A program made the translations under genes and the position numbers. From Ectocarpus siliculosus (taxonomy: Eukaryota; Sar; Phaeophyceae; Ectocarpales; Ectocarpaceae): a stretch of 39,329 nucleotides of DNA. The stretch spans positions 4,579,647 to 4,618,975 of the forward strand of contig FN649728.1 in NCBI GenBank assembly GCA_000310025.1, given 5' to 3'. The notes under the pieces are model-generated. The model was not told the origin of the DNA and ran no database searches. It saw only the letters and a list, made by a program, of their open reading frames with translations. Of this stretch, positions 31,801-39,329 are shown in pieces. Positions within the stretch are counted from its first letter, which is position 1; each line of letters starts with the position of its first letter.

Positions 31801-34426
31801 GCTCGGATATAGCCCATGCCCTTGTACCGCCTGCCTGTTGAGCCGCTTGAGGCCGTAGGACCACCGTGCAGTGGTTATTCTTTCTAGAACTGCAACCATC
31901 ACGATGCAAGTGTCCCCACCATTGGGGACAACGATTGGCTCGGTTTTTCTGGCCGATCGCTTTTCTGACACACGATTACCGTCCGCTAAGAAAACCAACC
32001 AAACCGCCGGAAACACCGCAGGACTTTGCGGAGGCAGAAGCCCACTACTCCGAGGCTCTCCGCATCAACCCGCGCGCGGCGTTTGCCCACAACAGCCTGG
32101 GGCACCTTTTGCACCACAGACAGAAGGTGACAAGAACGAGCCGAAGTAGACGTCGAACTGGAACTGATTGCGGGTCTCAGCGGGAGGTTTGACGTACATA
32201 AAATATGTGGTAGAACCTCGGGCTGGGCACGCGACGGCCGTTCTTCCCCCGTCTTGCGACAACCAGAGGCTTTGGTAGTGAAACTTGACATGTTTCGGCT
32301 TCTCTTACTCAAGGCTTGTCTGTTTACTTCCACGATATCACAAGCTGGATCCCCAAGGCAATAGGCTATCGTATTTTTCTTGCGTCTTGCTGGCGCTCTC
32401 ATCCCGAAGAAGCTCGTACCGCCTATCGAACCACCTAAGCCTTCTAGCCTATGGGGCGTCGTTCTAGTTGCCTTCCCAAGAGAATCGTGGCATTAGTGAC
32501 CGTCTGCCGTGATCCCGCCTGAATGACCCCTTGGCGGTGGGGTCCTTCCACAGTCGGAGTGAACCGTCCAGGGGGGAGCGTATTACAGAGCCGGAGATTT
32601 GTCTCGTTTTCGTTAGCAGTGCAGCCCGTGGCAACTCCGTTCAGGAAGGAGTGGTACGAACACTGTCGAGAACAGAAAGAGACCAAGCATTCTGTCGCAC
32701 ACGCAAAGCCCAACCTACCCCCTCCCGCTGCACGCCTTCTTTCTTCGTCCCCGCCGTCAGGACTACGACGCGGCCGAGGAGCACTACCTCAAGGCCATCA
32801 ACCTCCACTGGCGCTCCCCCGACGCGCACTACAACCTCGGGTGCCTCCTGCAGCACCACAAGGGGGACGTGGCGGAGGCCGAGAAGCAGTACCGCCACGC
32901 CATCAAGTGCGATCCAAAGCACGGCATGGCGCAGTACAACCTCGGCTGGGTGCTGGAGAAGGTGAGCCGAGGGGGAGAGGGAGGAGGGAAGCAGTAATTC
33001 ACGACGTTTTTTTGTTTTTTCAGCGGGGGTTGTGTTGCGGGGAACAAGCTGGCCCTGCTGTGGCCCCCTTCAACCTCTCGGTTCTGAGTTGTCCGAACTA
33101 TCTCTGCGCCCCTTGTTGGAGGAGGGTGGTTAGGTGATCGTCAGACCGCGCCCCCTCTATTTTGTACACGGCACACTTTGACGCGAGGTGACTTCGTACC
33201 ATCGGTGTACCGAGAGGCCCATAACACCAGTGAAGCACGCATGACAGCCGTTTTCGAGCGTCCTGCCTAGTACTTCCACGGCATACGTTGTCGCCCAAGT
33301 ACCTGCCCTTCAGGGTAGAGATTCCGAACAATGTGTAAGGTGACGTGGCATGCGCTTCGAGTATTCACGAAGGAAACGAACCAGTGAGCCTCACACTCGT
33401 GCCATTCCCACCAAAACGATTGGTGCTTGTCCAAACGGTGAAGGTAAAGCAAGACTTGAAGGGCGCGGAGGCGTGCTACCGCGCAGCTATCGAGGCCGAC
33501 CCGGAGGACAAGGATGCCGCCCGACGCCTCGCAAAGGTGCCAGAAAACGCGTTATGTTTCTCTCAGTGTTTCCGGGGTTCTGTTGTTGGGTTATCACGAC
33601 CCTGTTACTGCACACAGATGGTGCTATTGGACGATGCGCTTTTGACGCGGACTGCTAGGTTTACGTGTCTCACCTACGCACAACTATGTACATAAGGCAC
33701 ACTTTTGGTGTTCATAGTGGCGCGCACATCGAACGGAAAGAGACGCCATCAGAACCGCCGAATACATATACCATGTGATAGATGACCGATGGCCCTAGAT
33801 TTTGTCGAGATGGCAGCAAAATCGCAAACTTTTTCAACATGGATAAACTTGTTTCGTCGCCGCTTTGGGTTGCCCCTTCTCCGCGACCGACTTGGGCCTG
33901 CCTACGCTACCACAGCTTTGCGACCGATCGAGGTCTCGTCAAGAAACAGTCGCTACACGCTTCGAACTTAATCAGAGTGCCGACGACGGCAACAGTTTGC
34001 CGATCACGGTCATCGGATGAATTTAGGGCGCGAACGCCATTATTTGCGCCTGCCTGTACTGCACCCGTTCCACCCGAAAAAAATGAAGAAAGCATGAAAG
34101 ACCGACTGCCGACACGCACCAGCTAAAGCAGCCTGTTGTTCGCCGACCGACTGGCAGATGTGTTGGCCTCTTTTACCCTCAAAACGGTGTCTGGTTGAGT
34201 AAAAGTGAGGGATGCATGGGGCGCGCACCACGGAACGGAGAAAGCGAATAGTTTCAACAACACAACCACGGCAACCTCTTACAAGGAATATTTGGACGAC
34301 GCCACGGTGGCGGCGACAAAGATTCACGTGCTTCTTGACGTCCACGTCCACCAACGCCTTCTACCAATATCAACCGCCTCGCAGGTGGTGGCACAAATGC
34401 AGGCCGAGGAGGAAGGAAAGCACTGA
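23425..34426 (+). CDS. Predicted receptor-like protein: signal peptide, lactonase-type beta-propeller, TM helix, TPR array
   Basis: Exons joined by splice motif and phase: 23425-23539, 24777-24868, 25121-25474, 26047-26138, 26436-26500, 26650-26717, 26800-26877, 27855-28064, 28559-28693, 29243-29294, 30254-30405, 30716-30886, 31473-31589, 32022-32126, 32761-32961, 33450-33536, 34385-34426. They sum to 2136 nt (711 aa). Residues 1-32 form a signal peptide (core ATAVLGVLVGLLTAEGALAQ). About 130-480 is a YVTN/lactonase-like propeller. About 501-522 is one TM helix followed by KFIQRK. About 530-700 are TPRs. The predicted layout is propeller outside and TPRs in the cytosol, suggesting ligand sensing or adhesion coupled to a TPR scaffold, which is inference. 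Weak points are the start of exon 3 (25085 or 25121), the exon 5-6 join (a stronger GTAAGT lies at 26524 but breaks the frame), and the TM-TPR join, since an ATG at 31485 could start a separate TPR gene. Confidence 0.7.
25121..30405 (+). other. Beta-propeller exons of the receptor-like gene
   Basis: Repeats of the form (V/F)xxDGxxVYVxxxxxxLxxLxRDxxTGxLT recur: KVSADGTGVYVGGELGGLIH (blade 1), VVTPDGSKLITLG (2), DLYAIDDDRSVLTHYTYDG (3), GVAPDGANVYVADDCLYTV with RRDPDTGSLTF (4), SFTEDGAWVVGLDSCDDVIS with KRDLDTGTLTP (5), VVSDGLGDIYVADWSDSKIL (6) and IASPDLQTVYVANKENDVWE (7, ending in the TM exon). Several blades are cut by introns mid-strand (for example DIYVA|DWSDS). Seven blades is my count and blade 3 is the least secure. 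The lactonase-like fold includes enzymes and pure binding proteins, and no catalytic residues can be assigned. Confidence 0.7.
28809..28877 (+). repeat. (GTT)n microsatellite in an intron of the receptor-like gene
   Basis: About 23 perfect GTT/TTG triplets lie in the intron between exons 28559-28693 and 29243-29294. On the opposite strand it would read poly-Gln, but no exon supports that. Confidence 0.95.
30716..30886 (+). other. Transmembrane exon of the receptor-like gene
   Basis: One 57-codon phase-0 exon carries the end of the last blade (ENDVWEGG), a Pro/Asp/Ser/Gly-rich stalk (VPTPDSDGSG), the hydrophobic helix NVTLAVALSVSLVAAIVIAG and a basic stop-transfer end (AAKFIQRK). An N-glycosylation-type NVT stands at the outer edge. 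If the exon were not spliced, the frame would run on to a stop at 31090 and give a single-pass protein without TPRs. Confidence 0.75.
31473..33536 (+). other. TPR exons of the receptor-like gene
   Basis: Four phase-0 exons encode consecutive TPR units: EEETLRAALEANPNDAVAHN with NLGYLME; DFAEAEAHYSEALRINPRAA with HNSLGHLL; DYDAAEEHYLKAINL with AHYNLGCLLQ; DVAEAEKQYRHAIKCDPKHG with YNLGWVLEK; and DLKGAEACYRAAIEADPEDK. Consensus TPR positions (A-x-x-x-Y/H, AL/AI, P at repeat end, N-LG) are clear. About five repeats of 34-37 residues fit a curved peptide-binding array. Exon ends fall after the LGxLL(x)nK segment in each case. Confidence 0.85.
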
Positions 34427-36666
34427 TGATGGTGGCGGTGGTTACCGTGGCATCATCAGCTCATGAGGCCAACAACCAGATGAACAAGACCGAGTGTGCC
34501 CCGAGATCGCCATCCCGTGGGTTGTGGCGAGGCGTTTCTTTCACTGTCGTGATGATGAGTTGAAGGAGGTTCCCCCTAGTCCAGGAAATAATTCCAGGAC
34601 GAGCTTGGAGCTTGAAAACACCGTTAACGCCGGGCATGAAATGGGGTCTAACACAGTGGATTCAATCGCAGCACGAGCGCGGGGTCTTCTCGGATCGATT
34701 AGTACAGATGTAACTTTGGCTACAACATCGACCAGCATCAAACAAATAGAAAGAGCCACGATCTCTTGCGAAAACATTACGAGCTGCTCGGAATGCAGAC
34801 TATTCACAACGAACCAGAGGGTGCCTGTTGTGTTGTTTCCCGGGGATGATGTAGAACCCGCGAACAGTTGGACCTTGCTCTGTTCTTCAGGTCGGGGGGG
34901 ATCGACTATTATTCAGCAGTCCGCGCCGTATTCGGGTGTTGAATTCGGAAAAACGTCGGTTGCGGGCTCGCGGTTTGTATTTTTACGTAGAATGTAGAGC
35001 GATCCACGAGGAGCAAAAAAAAAAGGTTCCAATTTCCCGCAGAAAGTGCATACCGTGCTGTAGATAGTGTTGTTCTGGTGGTACAATAGTAAAGTAGGGA
35101 AACACATCTGGAGGGCGGGTAGGAAGGGGGGGGGGGGGTGTGACTGAGTCTACCATCCCACTGACTTGACACTCCTGTTTATTGGAACTGCTTAGTGCAC
35201 CCACGTATTAGTCACGCTGCTAGTTTCATGTGTGTACGGTACCACCGAGGGCTGAAAGGCGGGGAGGCGGGGGGTCACGTTTCTAAATAGGTTAGTGGGT
35301 AGAGAATATCGTTTTACATGAACACCGTCTACCTGTATGCAACGTGTTGGACTTCATGCATGAGAGCAAGGTTAGCATGCGGGGTGCAACGGGCTACTGT
35401 AGTAGTAGATACAGATCTTACTTTAGACTGATGAACCCATGAGCCGTGGGCCGGTTAGAGTTGTTGGTATGGCCCCGAGACTGACCACGCAGTCACCTAC
35501 GCAAGGGCACACAAACACAACCTCTAGAGGCTCAACGGCTGGTTGTTGGCATGCAGGTGGGGAGCGACAACATAAGCGTGTGTAGATGTCGACCGACAGC
35601 TGCAGCAGCAGGCAAAGCCTGGAGTCATGAGAGGGGTCAAGAGGGCGCTTCCGGGCGGGGCGAGCGCGATCGAGTCCGCCAACTCAGCCACTCGCCCGAG
35701 TGATGAGTCAAGTCTGTGCTTCTCCTTCTGGGAGTGTTAATCGTTCCTTCCTGCAAAGCACAAAAAGTATTGCCCTCCAGCAATGCCCGCCAGCAAATCG
35801 TTGCAGAGGGTACTAAACTCTTTACTAAGCGCCGAGGGCCAAGCCTGAGGCCTGAAATAGCACACAAAGAAGAAAAAAGAGCACCGGTCACGAGGCCAAG
35901 AGCGTCGAACAGTCGAGTGGCCCCTCGATCACTCACGAGTGGCAGCAGCATATATATGCTCTTCGCCCTCAATGTGTGCTACTGGCGGCAACTTGACCCC
36001 CCGCTTCGCCGCAAGCGACGTCTGCCCTTTCCATGCACCTCTTTGGCTTGTGTGTTCGCAGTTACAGCAGCATATGCCCAATATACTTTAGTCTTATGTC
36101 ACGCGCTTTGTACCCCACGGTGTTGTCGCGTAACAGAAGAACTGCCTGCCTCCGTGCCTCTCTCATTTCTCCTTCCGCATTTACAACCACGCCTTGAAGG
36201 CGCCAGCCCCTTTGTCCATAAAAATGTCCATTGTCAAGGGCGCGGACGCGCATAAAAACAACCAAAAATTCCCCGTAGTACCTACACAAGACGAGTTTGA
36301 ATATACCAACAGTACGTGTTGTACTTAAAACGTATGGTACAGAGTCACGTCTCCGCTACTAATCTATCCGCACGAATCGAGACAAACAAATAAGCATACA
36401 GAGATCTAAAACGTTGCCTCTCTAGAAGCTAACATTTGGTACATTGCTGAATGAACACAACACACACAATAAACAAGCTAACTTATGCCTCCGCCGAGCC
36501 AGCCCCGCCTCCCCCCTTCTATGGAGCGTCGGTTTGCTTGAGTTAAAAATATAAGCAGAAATTGTGTTGGTTGTGCCACGTTGATGGTTCAGCTCGAAAG
36601 GGACGCCTGTGTCACAACTAAGGCAGCAACAAGGAACAAAGACCCTCCATTTCTCACACTTTTTAA
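34427..36666. other. Intergenic region between convergent genes
   Basis: This contains the 3' flanks of the propeller-TPR gene and of the PH-domain gene. A 167-codon plus-strand frame (34494-34997) and other short frames show no domain or splice logic. A G run lies at 35128-35139. No gene is supported. Long 3' UTRs probably occupy part of it. Confidence 0.45.
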
Positions 36667-39329
36667 CTACGGTTCTTCTACCAGCCGGGTAAACACGGCC
36701 CCCCTCAGGCCGTCACACAGGGCCTCCGCCTCGGCAGCCTCCAGGCTCTCGCACCCGACAAAAACGCTCTTGTAGGGGTGCCTCCCTAGGAGCTCCTCCC
36801 GCCCTCCAGGGCCTCCTCCGCTGGGTGAGCTGCTCTGAGACGTGAGCCAGTTCACCCACTCCCGCAGCGAGGCGTGGCTGCCATGGGAAACAGAAGGGGG
36901 GGGGGGGGGGAGACGATAGAGGCGACATGTTCGTGCTCTTCGTACGACAGAAACAGGAAAGAAACAGGCGCGATCAACGACGAAAAAGTGTGACAGCAGC
37001 CCAGCGCCTCGAAGTGAAAGCGAACGGGGAGCTCAGAAACGTACCTGTCTGCCTGCAGCACCACCTCATCGACGGTTTTCTCCTCCAGCACGGAGGCAAG
37101 CCTGGCGCTCGCAGTCACCACGGGCAGACCGCTGGGGTCGCGGCTCCGCCCACCAGGGTTTGGCGCCCTGCGTGTGTCCCAAGGAAGAGAGGGGTCAACA
37201 GCGTAAGGTGGGAGAGCGGGGGGGGGGGGGCACGCAGAGAGAGAGAGAGAGGCCGAGGGCGGAATGGCATAAAAAACTGGCGCACAACGAGGCATCCGAT
37301 GGTGGGCGTGAGGGTCAAGCGCACGCGGCTGGCGCCAAGCTGTGCAGGGGTGTAGACGGTCTCGCGAGACGGTAGGTAGCAGCCTCGGGAGTTGCTCCAG
37401 GATGTGGTGCACGCAACCGTCCGTGTCTTTCTTTTCTCGGTAAACTTGCGCAGGTGTCGTCTGTCGATGTTGATCCTCTCACCTGAAGATCTTTAAGGCT
37501 GTGCTCGTTCCCCTCTATCCTCCCCGTCTTGATGGAGACCCCCGATAGCGGCAGCACCGTCGTCAACGTGTACGGGTAGCCGGGCCGTCTCGCGGTTGCG
37601 CCGCCGCCCTTCACAGACTTCTTCGAGCCCGCCGGCGGCGGAGGCGTGTTTGACCCGTCAGGCAGTGCGTCCTGAGCGTGTGGGGGTGTTGAGTCAAGGT
37701 CCGATCATGGAAAACACAAAACGGCACACAAGTATGGGTATGTGCTTTCAGGCAGTGTGTCATGGCTTGGCTGCGTTGGGTGGATATTTTGGTATGTTGG
37801 GGAGGAGCTTCGTCGTGAGGAAAAAGTACGACAAGTAGAAAACTGCAACCGGAAGTAATACCGACATGAAAATAAAACATCGCATTCACTGTCTCAGCAG
37901 CGATCGAAAGCTTGCCGTGATTCGTGATAACATTCTTTCGATATGTCACAGAGCCAGCAGACACAATCTTGACGAGGAGGAAAGCAGGCAGGGACAAAAG
38001 CTTGCGGGCCACTTCACCTCTGCCTCATGCACTTCGATTACAACCTCTACCCAACAGTTGCGACGACGATCGTTACCTCATGTGACATACACGAACAAGG
38101 GTCTGGCAGCCGCCTGACGCACCTTTCTGGGAGTATATTCGTACAGGATGCCGTTCGCGACCGCGTACCAGTGTCGCTCGAGCGTCGTCAAGAGCCCCGA
38201 GCTGTGCATCCTAATCAGGTGGCCCTGAAGACAGATGGAGTACTTGTGCGGCCTGACCAGGTGGATCTGGGCGAACTCCGGCCCCATCGAACCCTGGGGG
38301 AAAAGAAGATCCGAAGAAATTGTGCGCCGAGGAACAGCAGAAAGATGTAAGCTACCAACGGCACAGATGGAGTGCAAATCAGTTAAAGCACGTGATGAGT
38401 TGTGTGCCGGAGCTGTAAGTAAGACTGACGGCCGGCCCCAGAGAGCCACAAAATTTTTATCACTTCCCCGATATCGTGCTTTAGCGGACTTGCCTCCCCA
38501 CCTCGAAACACGACGCAGCAAAGTCAATCCACTCCCAGACCCCGCGGTCATCGCGATCGTTTGGGCGAAGAAACCGCGGTTTGTCAAATGAACCCACGAA
38601 ATGTGCACCCAAAAAGACTGGAGACCCGACTAGGGTGCGTACAACGCGCCTAAAAGGGTATGTGCAATGTTGATTGCCCGACAAGCTGGAAGCCAAGGTG
38701 TCCGAAACGAGGCCCCATCCCGCTTGCCCCAGGCCTTGCACTTGGGGTAGGCCCCTCCCGCCGCCCGGCAAGGCCCCTACTTGCATCTCTCTGTCTGAAA
38801 TAAGGCGGGGATGCCTTGGGCCTGTCCCCGCTCTCGTTGCTGCGGCTGCCCCCCGCCGCAACTGGCGGTGGTAGGGGCAGCAGCAACATCTGGAGCAGGG
38901 CACAGACAGTCCCAAGGCATCCTTCTTGGACAACAAAATGGAAAAATGGTGGCGCGGGCCTCTCCGCTCTACCTCGGTTGCAACATCTGGGGCAGGCAGG
39001 ATGGGACCTCGTTTCCGACACCGCGGCATCAAGCTCGTCGGGAAAAATCAACTGCACCTTCCGTCTTCGACGCACATACTGGTCGAGTTCCGAATGTTGG
39101 CTCAAGGTCCGTGGGTTGATAGGCAAGCCGCAGTTTCGCTCGGTTAGGCTGCAGTGTCGTTTAGCGGGTTTGTCGGCATACACACAGACAGCTCCTTGGT
39201 AGCATGCGCTCCAACAATTACAACGCTGCTGCCCCAACGGCGAACTACGAGTGTGTGCCGGCCAACCGGTACAGGGCCGTGAGATCGCCTAACATCTGCA
39301 GCTGCCGTTTTTCCGTTTTCACGTACCTG
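36667..39329 (-). CDS. PH-domain protein (5' end outside window)
   Basis: Minus-strand exons are 38293-38123, 37671-37483, 37167-37045 and 36877-36667 (stop TAG). The first carries the start of a PH fold: PHKYSICLQGHLIRMHSSGL, then LERHWYAVANGILYEYTPRK. The second has a Pro/Gly-rich insert, then YPYTLTTVLPLSGVSIKTGR. The third and fourth join (AG|C) to give DEVVLQADSHASLREWVNWL, the classic last strand and C-terminal helix with its invariant Trp. PH domains bind phosphoinositides or proteins at membranes; ligand specificity cannot be told. After it come about 50 residues ending RLVEEP. The second and third exons differ in phase, so a small exon between about 37480 and 37170 is missing from my model. 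A possible exon (EWIDFAASCFE, about 38570-38500) precedes the first. A donor-like CAG|GTACGTG stands at the right edge. Confidence 0.7.
38560..39150. repeat. Imperfect 600-bp inverted repeat (fold-back) in the PH gene
   Basis: The left arm (about 38560-38850) matches the reverse complement of about 38870-39150. Paired landmarks are GTCCGAAACGAGGCCCCATC on the left against GTCGGAAACGAGGTCCCATC in reverse on the right, GGATGCCTTGGG in both, and AACCCACG near both outer ends. The arms look roughly three-quarters identical with several gaps. Because both arms are related, plus- and minus-strand readings each give a VSETR(P/S)HPACPR peptide. No flanking target duplication was found. Confidence 0.75.

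Noticed and set aside
1-39329. CRISPR array, rRNA operon or integrated virus
   Set aside because: No regularly spaced repeats with unique spacers, no rRNA-like conserved blocks, and no capsid, polymerase or reverse transcriptase frames were seen on either strand.

Overview
The window reads as nuclear DNA of a multicellular-type eukaryote, most likely a stramenopile and plausibly a brown alga of the Ectocarpus kind. The reasons are: compact coding exons (50-350 bp) split by long introns with GT-AG borders (GTGAGT, GTACGT, GTGAGC); long gene-free flanks; many trinucleotide microsatellites; TTAGGG-type telomere-like patches; and dense nested repeats. The assignment is inferred from style and cannot be proven here. 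There is no sign of bacterial operons, CRISPR or ribosomal RNA.

Layout. (1) 3-227: the 3' end of a plus-strand gene entering from the left, then about 3.5 kb with no gene I can support. (2) 3783-6051 (+): an Mpv17/PMP22-family membrane protein in three exons. (3) 9567-11211 (-): a second, convergent Mpv17/PMP22 paralogue whose first coding part was not found. Telomere-like CCCTAA patches lie just past its stop codon. (4) About 11.9-22.7 kb: a repeat-rich block holding three copies of a tRNA-derived SINE, a possible miniature LTR element, a retroposon-like family (X), a second dispersed repeat (Y), a 240-bp tandem repeat, and a 2.1-kb fold-back Mutator-like element with a perfect 9-bp target duplication. 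That element sits inside an X copy and itself carries a composite insertion that contains a SINE. (5) 23425-34426 (+): the most striking gene, about 17 exons whose splice phases can be joined into one open frame of about 711 codons. It predicts a signal peptide, a lactonase/YVTN-like beta-propeller of about seven blades, one transmembrane helix and a cytoplasmic TPR array. (6) 36667-39329 (-): a PH-domain gene running out of the right edge, with a roughly 600-bp diverged inverted repeat in or next to one of its introns.

How they relate. The two Mpv17 genes are likely a local duplication that was inverted. The propeller-TM-TPR gene has the layout of a cell-surface receptor or scaffold, and its TPR exons are phase-0 cassettes cut at the same point of each repeat. 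All exon joins were made by hand from splice motifs and reading phase, and transcript data would settle them.
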